Shown here piece by piece: positions 34,927 through 42,633 of a stretch of 64,000 nucleotides of DNA (positions are counted from its first letter, which is position 1; each line of letters starts with the position of its first letter). This stretch comes from Candidatus Scalindua japonica (lineage in GTDB: Bacteria; Planctomycetota; Brocadiia; Brocadiales; Scalinduaceae), in NCBI RefSeq assembly GCF_002443295.1, contig NZ_BAOS01000001.1, positions 186,001 to 250,000 on the forward strand, given 5' to 3'. The notes under the pieces were generated by a model. It ran no database searches, had not been told where the DNA came from, and saw only the letters and a list, made by a program, of their open reading frames with translations. Both the position numbers and the translations under genes were made by a program.

Positions 34927-36036
34927 ATGTTTAATCTTAAACCAAATTACCCAATAGCCATTAATATCGGTGATCATAGTATATCTGCAATACAACTAAA
35001 AGAAACTGGGTATGGTTTGGGTGTAAGAGAGTGGTTTTACCAACTATTTGAAGATGATTTTGAGGATGTTCTGGATAATGGTGTACTGGTAAAGATCTTA
35101 AAAGATATGATCAAAAATAGAAAATTTGCTGGCAGAAGAGCTATTGTACTTGTCCCCACAAAAAATATCACAAGCTTTCCCATCCGGTTTAAAGTAGATG
35201 AAGAAGAAAGTATTGAATCGGCTATCGTACGCGAGTCAGTAGAGCGTGTTACCATTCCAATGAATGAAGCCGCTATAGATTATACTTCAGTTTGCAGGAT
35301 AGGGAATGATGGTAGTGGAGACCGGTATAACGCGGCAGTGATTTCGGTGAAAAAGGAGCTGATAAAGCAATATATCATTATGCTCAAGCAGGCAGGTATT
35401 AACGTAGAGGTAATTGATTATGGCTTGTTATCTCTGGTCCGGCTACACCGGTATCTATACAATGCTATTAATGATTCTGTTATTTTATGCCACATCGGTT
35501 ATAAAGAAAGCCTGCTTTCAATTATAGGTAATGACAGTATTTTAGCTCAGCGCAATATCATGTGGGGAATACAGCCCATTATTAAAAAACTGGAACAGAA
35601 CCTTGGGCTTACAGAAGATAGCAAGGCCGCCAAAACGCTTCTCAGAAAATATGGGCTTATCTATGAAAATCGTCAAAACGACAAGAACACTGCAGATACT
35701 GCTTCGGATATAAAAATGGACAGTAGAATCCGTCCAACGTATCAGGTCATAGTTCCTTATATCAATAAGTTAATACATGAGTTTCAGAAAATGATCGCAT
35801 TTTTCAGGTCTGAGGAGCATAATACCGCAATCAAAAACATATACATATACGGACAAGGGACCATAATTCACCATCTTGACCAATTCATTGAGAATAGCCT
35901 TAACATCAAGACAGAACTGATCAATCCGCTGAAAAAAATATCTTATAATGACCACAGTACCCTCGCAGAAGTGTTTGATGAGGTCCCATTAACCCTTGCG
36001 CTGGGCATGGGAATGAGGAAGGTGAAATGGCTTTAA
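34927..36036 (+). CDS. pilM: PilM-like actin-fold pilus assembly protein
   Basis: 369 residues. The start IAINIGDHSISAIQLKE is the phosphate-1 strand pattern of the actin-like fold. VRESVERVTIPMNEAAIDY and YNAAVISVKKELIKQYIIMLKQAGI are characteristic of PilM, followed by VEVIDYGLLSLVRL. PilM sits on the cytoplasmic face and binds the N-terminal tail of PilN. The usual phosphate-binding DxGxxSxK motif is degenerate here (GDHSIS), so nucleotide binding is uncertain. It overlaps the pilN-like gene by ten bases and begins the second structural block of the locus. No good ribosome site precedes the ATG. Confidence 0.88.
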   Translation: MFNLKPNYPIAINIGDHSISAIQLKETGYGLGVREWFYQLFEDDFEDVLDNGVLVKILKDMIKNRKFAGRRAIVLVPTKNITSFPIRFKVDEEESIESAIVRESVERVTIPMNEAAIDYTSVCRIGNDGSGDRYNAAVISVKKELIKQYIIMLKQAGINVEVIDYGLLSLVRLHRYLYNAINDSVILCHIGYKESLLSIIGNDSILAQRNIMWGIQPIIKKLEQNLGLTEDSKAAKTLLRKYGLIYENRQNDKNTADTASDIKMDSRIRPTYQVIVPYINKLIHEFQKMIAFFRSEEHNTAIKNIYIYGQGTIIHHLDQFIENSLNIKTELINPLKKISYNDHSTLAEVFDEVPLTLALGMGMRKVKWL

Positions 36037-36626
36037 GAGAGATTAATCTGATCCCCTCAGATATATTGTCTTCTCGATATCTGAGACGTCATCTTTTGTT
36101 CTGGGCAGTATTGCTTATAGCATTACTTTCACTGCCGGGTAGTTTCTATGCGTACCAGACGCAGTTTGTCTTGAATAAAGAGAGACCTATGAAAAACCTC
36201 GAAAATATTCACGCGCTGATCGGTACAAAAATTGATGATATTTACCGGATACAGGCAGAACTGGAAAGGTTGGATCAGCAACAGGGTGTGCTTAAAACCA
36301 TAAAAAGGAATCTGCCCTATTCGAGCGTGCTTTATCAACTGTCAAATATCATGAATGAATATGCCTGGCTTACCAGTCTCACTATTGATAGTACCCCTGG
36401 CAAAGATAGAATTGATAACGATAAACTCGAGTTGACGGGGCTTGCTTTGTCCAATGATAAACTGGGCAATTTTTTAATCAGTCTTTCGAGTGATGATCTA
36501 TTTAAAGATGTCGTATTGAAATACGCAAAAGAAATCAGAGGTAAACGGTATTACCAGGCCAGTAAGGTAGATAAGGGTTTAATCCAGTTTCAAATCACGT
36601 GCAGAATGTATGAGGATAATCAATGA
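36027..36626 (+). CDS. pilN: PilN-like inner-membrane alignment protein
   Basis: 199 residues. The N-terminal REINLIPSD is the hallmark PilM-binding tail of PilN, followed by a transmembrane helix at about 24-46 and a periplasmic coiled-coil and ferredoxin-like domain (LSNIMNEYAWLTSLTIDS, LELTGLALSNDKLGNFLISL). PilN with PilO forms the periplasmic bridge between the platform and the secretin. It overlaps pilM by ten bases and the next gene by four (ATGA), so the three proteins are translationally coupled. Confidence 0.88.
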   Translation: MALREINLIPSDILSSRYLRRHLLFWAVLLIALLSLPGSFYAYQTQFVLNKERPMKNLENIHALIGTKIDDIYRIQAELERLDQQQGVLKTIKRNLPYSSVLYQLSNIMNEYAWLTSLTIDSTPGKDRIDNDKLELTGLALSNDKLGNFLISLSSDDLFKDVVLKYAKEIRGKRYYQASKVDKGLIQFQITCRMYEDNQ

Positions 36627-37153
36627 TAACGCTCAGGATGAGAAAACTTGATCGATTCTGTCTGCTCACGGTGGTCGTTGTTCTGGTAACATGCGGCTAT
36701 CTGATTGTAAGTTACGTCAGCAAACAGAAAAGACAAATACAGCAGGAGACAGAACTGCTTTCAGAAAAATTGAAAAAATTAAATATAGCCGAGGTAAATC
36801 TGGAAAACCTCAATAAATTTTTAGATGATACTAAAAATGAGCTGAAAATCATAAATGATCAAATACCGGAAACTGCTAAGATTGGAATGTTTCTGACAGA
36901 AATTGATTCGTTAATGGAACAAAGAGAACAGTTATTGATAAATATAGAGCCTCTTCCTCCCATTATAGAGGATAACTATAAAAGAATTCCCATTCGAGTG
37001 GAATTCAAGGGTTCTTTTGAAAATACTTATAAAATCCTTCACGATCTTGAAACAATGAACCGTTTGCTGGTAATGGAAAGAATTAATATCTTCAAGTCCG
37101 ACACCGATAAGCGATGTAAAGTTGATTTAACAACCAGTGTTTTTGAAATGTGA
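36623..37153 (+). CDS. pilO: PilO-like inner-membrane alignment protein
   Basis: 176 residues. A single transmembrane helix (about 12-32) is followed by a coiled coil (about 35-85) and a ferredoxin-like fold whose strands include RIPIRVEFKGSFENTYKILHDLETMNRLLVMERI, the pattern of PilO. It partners PilN in the periplasm. Its start overlaps pilN (ATGA). The gap to the next gene is 34 bases. Confidence 0.86.
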   Translation: MITLRMRKLDRFCLLTVVVVLVTCGYLIVSYVSKQKRQIQQETELLSEKLKKLNIAEVNLENLNKFLDDTKNELKIINDQIPETAKIGMFLTEIDSLMEQREQLLINIEPLPPIIEDNYKRIPIRVEFKGSFENTYKILHDLETMNRLLVMERINIFKSDTDKRCKVDLTTSVFEM

Positions 37154-37187
37154 TCGACTAAATGAGAAGCAAATATAAAACTACGCA

Positions 37188-37724
37188 ATGTCTGATAAAC
37201 AAAAAGAGAAAAATAAGATTTATATAGCTATAGGATTGGCCGTGATTATGGTGGTACTATGTTATTTTCGGCTGATACACAAAAAGGGTACGGGTACCAC
37301 TGTTAAGAACAATATCCAGAATAATCTGACTGTCACAGAATTAGATGTCCCTGAAGTAAATACTGAAACGCTGAAAAAGATAAGCTGGCGTAAGAAGGAC
37401 CAGGTCGGGCCGCTTCCTGAGCTTAAGAGAGATATTTTTGACAATACAAAATTTCTGAAAAAAGCTGAAAAAGAGCGTACAAAGAGCAGTCCGGAAAATG
37501 CCGAAATCGGCAATGCGACAATCAGCTCTCCAGAGATGGCTTCAGAATTGGAACTGAAGGGTACGGTTGTCGGCGGGAAGAATCCAATAGCAATCATAAA
37601 TAATAAATTTGTAAGAGTGGGAGACCTGATAAATGACTATACATTAGTCAGGATAGGAAAAAAAGAAGTTATACTCGTCATGAATGACAGGACAGTGAAA
37701 GTTGAAATGTTAAGAAATGAATAA
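37188..37724 (+). CDS. PilP/GspC-like periplasmic linker protein
   Basis: 178 residues, with an N-terminal transmembrane helix (about 10-27) and no lipobox. It therefore resembles GspC more than lipoprotein PilP. The middle is polar and probably disordered. The C-terminal domain (about 120-178: LELKGTVVGGKNPIAIINNKF, VRVGDLINDYTLVRIGKKEVILV) is the homology-region fold shared by GspC and PilP, which contacts the secretin N domains. It overlaps the secretin gene by eight bases. Role: linking the inner-membrane PilMNO complex to the outer-membrane channel. Confidence 0.8.
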   Translation: MSDKQKEKNKIYIAIGLAVIMVVLCYFRLIHKKGTGTTVKNNIQNNLTVTELDVPEVNTETLKKISWRKKDQVGPLPELKRDIFDNTKFLKKAEKERTKSSPENAEIGNATISSPEMASELELKGTVVGGKNPIAIINNKFVRVGDLINDYTLVRIGKKEVILVMNDRTVKVEMLRNE

Positions 37725-39315
37725 GAGAAAAATCAATAAGAAAAAAATAATAACCAGTGGCTATCTCATCATTTTACTGATGTTCATCCATCCATCCATT
37801 TCAGGGTCCCGGGAGAATATCAGTGGTTTTCGGCAAGGAACGGATAATATCCATCCGGGTAGTACGTTATCTGATAAAGAGCAAAACCTGATTCCTGCCC
37901 AATCGAAGGAGGATGACCTTATAACCGTCAATTTCATTGATACTGACATCCGTCAGGCGCTTTCAGCCATCTCCATGAAACAGGAGATCAATATTTCAAC
38001 AGCGAAAGAAGTCAAAGGAAGAATATCTGTGCACCTTTATAAGGCAACGCTGAATGAAGCGCTGGACGCGATTACGAATGCCGGACGGTTCAGCTATCAG
38101 AAACGGGGAAATCTTTATTATATCTATAAGTCCGGAAATGCGATTGATCCATTTTCCAGTAATCTTGAAATGCGTATTTTTAAACTCAAATACGCTGAGA
38201 CTAAATATATACAGCAGATACTGGATTCAATGTCCGGGATGCGAGCTGTCAAGATACATAAACCGTCAAAGACGGTTATCGTGGAGGATACAGAGGAAAA
38301 TATAAATAAGATAGAAAGGTTAATCAATCAATGGGACGTTATGCCAAGACAGGTGGTGATTGAGGCAAAGATCCTGGAGATTACTCTGAATGATGATATG
38401 GCAATGGGTGTTAACTGGGAAAGGGTAACAGGTAACGCGCGTCTTTCTACAGGCGGGCTGAGCAGAGCAGTGCAGCCTGGTGAAGTTGGCGAAATGATTT
38501 CTCCGGTCCCTGGTGTTGGAGCAGGCTTTTTTGCCAACTTTATCACCGGTATCGGTAGAAATTTTGATATTTCAGCGGCTCTTGATGCCCTGCAGACAGA
38601 GACTAACGTAGACACTCTGTCCACTCCCAAGATTATCGCCATACACGGCAAACCCGCTAAAGTTCAGGTTGGTGGAGAGCAGGGGTATAGAGTAACCACT
38701 GTCAGTGATGGTATATCACAGGAGACTATCGAATTCATACAAACCGGCACTATTCTCGAAATAACCCCATACATTAATGATAACGGCAAGATATTGCTCA
38801 ATGTAAAGCCTAGTATTCAGTCAGCGACTATTGAAGAGAATGGCGTTCCCATTGTTAATACTACAGAAGTTGCTACCTGGCTGATAGCTGATAACGGGGA
38901 GACCGTTTTTATTGGCGGGCTGATTCAGGATGAAAAGATCATGGAAAGCAGAAAGGTCCCGTTACTTGGTGATATTCCTCTTCTGGGCGGGCTGTTTTCA
39001 AGGCTCCTCCGTGACACAAGAAGAAGCGAACTTGTAGTTTTAATTACCCCTCGAATCATTGACGAAGACCAGGGAATCTGGACACAGGAAGCCATCGAAA
39101 AAACCATACAAATGGAACGGAACTTATATAAAGAGCCGTTGCCGGATTATAAACAGTTTTTTGATCTATTGTCCCCAAAATCCTATGATAAAGACAAAGA
39201 CATTTTAAAAAGTGAGGCATACGAAGAAAATAAAAAAGTGGAACAATACTTACAGAAGGAGCCATTACCTGATTACAGACGGTTCTATGATCTGTTATCA
39301 CCGGGCGATGTATGA
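37717..39315 (+). CDS. Outer-membrane secretin, PilQ/GspD family
   Basis: 532 residues with a signal sequence at about 9-30. A secretin-TonB-like short domain and N1-type domain occupy about 65-200 (DIRQALSAISMKQEINIS, IFKLKYAETKYIQQIL). The channel domain runs from about 205 to 455, with TLSTPKIIAIHGKPAKVQVG and the signature VPLLGDIPLLGGLF. After the channel is an unusual tail containing two copies of a KEPLPDY-x2-F-x-DLLSP motif. It is shorter than most GspD proteins and lacks the S-domain pattern I would expect. The gene overlaps the PilP/GspC-like gene. It forms the exit pore for the fibre or secreted substrate. Confidence 0.9.
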   Translation: MNKRKINKKKIITSGYLIILLMFIHPSISGSRENISGFRQGTDNIHPGSTLSDKEQNLIPAQSKEDDLITVNFIDTDIRQALSAISMKQEINISTAKEVKGRISVHLYKATLNEALDAITNAGRFSYQKRGNLYYIYKSGNAIDPFSSNLEMRIFKLKYAETKYIQQILDSMSGMRAVKIHKPSKTVIVEDTEENINKIERLINQWDVMPRQVVIEAKILEITLNDDMAMGVNWERVTGNARLSTGGLSRAVQPGEVGEMISPVPGVGAGFFANFITGIGRNFDISAALDALQTETNVDTLSTPKIIAIHGKPAKVQVGGEQGYRVTTVSDGISQETIEFIQTGTILEITPYINDNGKILLNVKPSIQSATIEENGVPIVNTTEVATWLIADNGETVFIGGLIQDEKIMESRKVPLLGDIPLLGGLFSRLLRDTRRSELVVLITPRIIDEDQGIWTQEAIEKTIQMERNLYKEPLPDYKQFFDLLSPKSYDKDKDILKSEAYEENKKVEQYLQKEPLPDYRRFYDLLSPGDV

Positions 39316-39357
39316 AATTAATGATTATTTTCTTAATATCTGTTTTGTGAGAAAGTT

Positions 39358-40302
39358 ATGAATTGGATAATGATCGCTGGCGTCGCATTTGTGTGCGGAG
39401 GAATGTTTCTGTTCTATTTTGGTCAGAAATTAAAGAGCAGGTTTGACAATAACAGACTGCGGAAGCGTGTAAACAAGATGACAGATGAGGTTGACCAACT
39501 GGTAAACAGTAATAACGAATTACATTCCAGGGTTGACCAATACAAGAAGGGCCTGTCAGAGAAAGAAAAAAATATCCATCAGCTTACAGATCAAATTGAC
39601 AAACAGAATGTGGCTGTTGAAGAATACCGGAAATGCCTGGAAGAAAAAGACGAAACTGTTTATCAACTTACAGAACAGGCTGGCAGACAGAATACGGTCA
39701 TTGAGGAATATCAGAAGCGCATATCAGAACAGGACGAAACAATCCACCGATTTACAGCACAGGTTGATAAACTAAACGCAGATGCTGAAGGTTACCGAAA
39801 GAGCCTGTCAGAGCAAGATAAAACAATTCACCAACTGACATCTCGGAATAGTAAACGGAAGATAGCTGCTGAGGAGTTCCAGGATGATCTTTCAGGGAAA
39901 GACAAAACCTTTCGCCTGCTTACGGAACAGCTTGACAATGTTAATATAGTTACTGAAGAGTATACGAGGAACATGCCGGAAAACGGAAATAACATTCACA
40001 GGTTTACTACCCGGATTAACAAACGGGAATTCGATGAAAAAGACAAGGATAATATCTCGAAGAGAAATAAAAACATCAAACAACGCAGGTCCTGGTTTAA
40101 AAAATTCAAGCGGTCAGCTTCAAAAACATCCTTTAAAACAGAGCGTGACACAAATGGTGTATCTGGATTGATAACGACAGTTCCCGGGGTGTTAAGAAGT
40201 ACAACAGATGTTAAGGAAAAAACGCCGGGAGTTCAAAAGGCAAAACCGATTGTAGAAATAAAGAACTATTTCACAAAAGCCTTTACTGGCGGAAAATCTT
40301 AA
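39358..40302 (+). CDS. Membrane-anchored coiled-coil protein with 28-residue repeats
   Basis: 314 residues. An N-terminal helix (about 3-21) anchors it to a membrane. From about 57 it has six consecutive 28-residue units of the form YRKSLSEQDKTIHQLT...EE, that is four heptads each, predicting a long continuous coiled coil of about 170 residues. The C-terminal third is basic (KQRRSWFKKFKRS) and otherwise featureless. No known family. It lies 42 bases after the secretin gene and 64 before a related gene, so it may be a periplasmic or cytoplasmic spacer of the same machine. Its repeats are also seen at the DNA level (84-base period). Confidence 0.75.
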   Translation: MNWIMIAGVAFVCGGMFLFYFGQKLKSRFDNNRLRKRVNKMTDEVDQLVNSNNELHSRVDQYKKGLSEKEKNIHQLTDQIDKQNVAVEEYRKCLEEKDETVYQLTEQAGRQNTVIEEYQKRISEQDETIHRFTAQVDKLNADAEGYRKSLSEQDKTIHQLTSRNSKRKIAAEEFQDDLSGKDKTFRLLTEQLDNVNIVTEEYTRNMPENGNNIHRFTTRINKREFDEKDKDNISKRNKNIKQRRSWFKKFKRSASKTSFKTERDTNGVSGLITTVPGVLRSTTDVKEKTPGVQKAKPIVEIKNYFTKAFTGGKS

Positions 40303-40366
40303 CCGGGAACATGAGATTTTCACTCTTTATTATCTTTACCATTATACTATATTTCTTGAGAAAATT

Positions 40367-41746
40367 ATGAGCAGGATTGCGATATTAGGAGTTGCTCTCG
40401 TAACTGGCGGAGTATTTCTGTTCCATTTGGGGCAGGAAGTAAAGAACAGGTTATACAATAACCACCTGCACCAGAGCATAAACGAAAAGAGTCACGAAGT
40501 CGAAGAACTGACAAACAACAACAATAACGCGTTGAAATCGAGGGATGACAACTATCAGAAGGTGCTCTTAGAGAAAGAGGCCGCAATACAGCAGCTTACT
40601 GTAAGGGCTGATACGCAGAAAGCGGCTGCTGAAGAGTATCAGAAATATATTTCAGAGAAAGACAGCATAATCAACCAACTTACTGAACAGGTTGACAAAC
40701 AGAAGTTGACAACTGAAGAGTACAGGAAAACTCTTACAGAGAAAGACGAAGCTTACCATAAGCTTACAGAACAACTTGAAAAGCTGAATGTAGTTACTGA
40801 AGTGTACCAGAAAAAGCTGTCGGAGAAAGAGGCGATCATCCATCAGTTGACAGCCAGGGTTGACAAACAGAAAGGCGCTGATATAGACAAAGAGGGCCTT
40901 TCAAAGAGGAACACAACCATTAATCAACATAAATCCTGGTTTGAAAAATTATTACACAAGTCAGAGCCCAGGCATGTTTCATCTTCAGAAAAAGAGAGCG
41001 GAAAACAGGATTTAAAAGAAACAGAGTATGATAAGGAAATTGCGCATGCCAGAAATCTATATAAAACGGGAAGGTATGATGATGCCTATAAAATCGCGGA
41101 TAACCTCAGGCAAAAATTTCCTGAAAACGGACAGGCATATTTAGTACTTGGGACAATCGAGATTCACAGGGAGCACTGTGACAATGGTGAGCTTTTGTTA
41201 AATAAAGCCATTAAACTCGGACTGACTGACAGGGATAAAGCGTGGGCCTTTCATAATCTGGGAATAGCATCAGTTAGAAAAAAGAGTTATGAAAAAGCAG
41301 AGGAGTTTCTTGTAAATGCGATTGAGTTGGACAGTAATATGGAGAAAAGTAAGAAGGCCCTGTTATTTCTTCAGGGTTATTTGCAGAGGAAATCTTTGAT
41401 TATAAAGGCAAGAAGTCTTTGTAAAATGGGAAAGTATGATGATGCCTACAGGATTGCTGATGACCTGAGGCAAAAGTATCCTGAAGACGGGTTGCCCTAT
41501 TTCATTCTTGGAACGATTGAGATGCAAAATGAGCACTATGACAAGGGTGAAGACCTCTTAAATAAGGCAGTCAAAATGGACCAGTCAGACGAAGACAGGG
41601 CCTGGGCTTTTCATAGCCTTGGAATATCCTCTGCTCGAAAAAATAATATTGAAAAGGCAAGAGAATATCTGGTTAAAGCTGTGGAGTTGAATCCTGGTAT
41701 GACGGAGAGCAGGAAAGCCCTGAAGTTACTTGATGATTTAGATTGA
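40367..41746 (+). CDS. Membrane-anchored coiled-coil and TPR protein
   Basis: 459 residues. The first 210 resemble the preceding protein: membrane helix at 5-20, four 28-residue coiled-coil units (YQKYISEKDSIINQLTEQ-type) and the linker SKRNTTINQHKSWFEKL. The C-terminal half holds two copies of a roughly 110-residue TPR module beginning ARNLYKTGRYDDAYKIADNLRQKFP and ARSLCKMGKYDDAYRIADDLRQKYP. TPRs mediate protein binding, and TPR lipoproteins such as PilF support secretin assembly, although this protein has a helix rather than a lipobox. It probably arose by duplication of the preceding gene plus TPR acquisition. Confidence 0.78.
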   Translation: MSRIAILGVALVTGGVFLFHLGQEVKNRLYNNHLHQSINEKSHEVEELTNNNNNALKSRDDNYQKVLLEKEAAIQQLTVRADTQKAAAEEYQKYISEKDSIINQLTEQVDKQKLTTEEYRKTLTEKDEAYHKLTEQLEKLNVVTEVYQKKLSEKEAIIHQLTARVDKQKGADIDKEGLSKRNTTINQHKSWFEKLLHKSEPRHVSSSEKESGKQDLKETEYDKEIAHARNLYKTGRYDDAYKIADNLRQKFPENGQAYLVLGTIEIHREHCDNGELLLNKAIKLGLTDRDKAWAFHNLGIASVRKKSYEKAEEFLVNAIELDSNMEKSKKALLFLQGYLQRKSLIIKARSLCKMGKYDDAYRIADDLRQKYPEDGLPYFILGTIEMQNEHYDKGEDLLNKAVKMDQSDEDRAWAFHSLGISSARKNNIEKAREYLVKAVELNPGMTESRKALKLLDDLD

Positions 41747-42094
41747 AAACATGAAAAGTTTATAATAAAAAAGTAAAATTTCTCAACTTACGGTTTATAA
41801 ACTTTGTAAATAATATTCAGGATATACAGAATGAGTAATATCATAATTTGAATGTTAACACCATATTCTTCAACAACCCTCCTTGAGTAAATCCTTGTAG
41901 TTGTCTTAACAGATCATTGGTTTGCCAGGCTATGACAGGACGATTTGTGTGTTTTACTTGAATAGTAACGGCAGATAGCCTCCATGGTGAATATACAATT
42001 AATTTATATATACGATTCACCATGCAATATATCCGTCTTCACTCTCTTGATTTATTTGAAATATCGTGGTATATTTGTGAAAAGTTAATTTGTC
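41747..42094. other. Gap with two inverted repeats, no gene recognised
   Basis: An 11-bp perfect inverted repeat (AAAGTTTATAA at 41755-41765, TTATAAACTTT at 41795-41805) lies just after the TPR gene and may terminate transcription. A second imperfect palindrome (CATGGTGAATATA ... TATACGATTCACCATG, 41983-42024) is internal to a 60-codon minus-strand ORF that I do not accept as a gene. Nothing else is seen. Confidence 0.4.
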
Positions 42095-42541
42095 CTGAGA
42101 CAAGTAGGGTGCATTCCATGCACCGCTAACAGCATTGGATACGGCAATGGTGTTATATATTAAACAGACACTTGATTATGCTGGCGTGTTTCTGGTGCGT
42201 ACAACGCACCCTACGAATTTCGTTCCCGGATGTAGAATGTTTCTGGTGGGCAGTGCCCACCCTACACGGGTGCCTATTCGGGCAGGCATGATTAAAACGG
42301 GAATCCAGACAAGTAGGGTGCATTCCATGCACCGCTAACAACATTGGATACGGCAATGGTGTTATATATTAAACAGACATTTGATTATGCTGGCGTGTTT
42401 CTGGTGCGTAAAACGCACCCTACGATTTTTGTTTCCGGATGTAGAATATTTCTGGTGGGCAGTGCCCACCCTACACGGGTACCTATTCGGGCAGGCGGGC
42501 GGGTATGACAAAAGCGGTATACGCAAAAACCTGACCGGATG
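42095..42541 (+). repeat. REP-like array (family A) ending in a family B repeat
   Basis: Hairpins GGTGCGTACAACGCACC (42194-42210) and GGTGCGTAAAACGCACC (42403-42419) alternate with GGTGCATTCCATGCACC (about 42113 and 42319) and two GGTGGGCAGTGCCCACC hairpins. The right end (42474-42541) is family B: CGGGTACCTATTCGGGCAGG then GGTATACGCAAAAACCTGAC. The two families therefore join head to tail here, as also at 46093-46565. Confidence 0.9.
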
Positions 42542-42633
42542 ACGTTGATTTGTTCTGAGAATATTGAAAGGTAATCGATTCTGGAGAATGGAAATGACTG
42601 TGATTACAATTTTCTTACATTACGGAGATAAAA

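Noticed and set aside
41841-42023. 60-codon minus-strand ORF, possibly a transposase remnant
   Set aside because: It overlaps a palindrome, no family was recognised, and the evidence is too thin to call it a gene or remnant.
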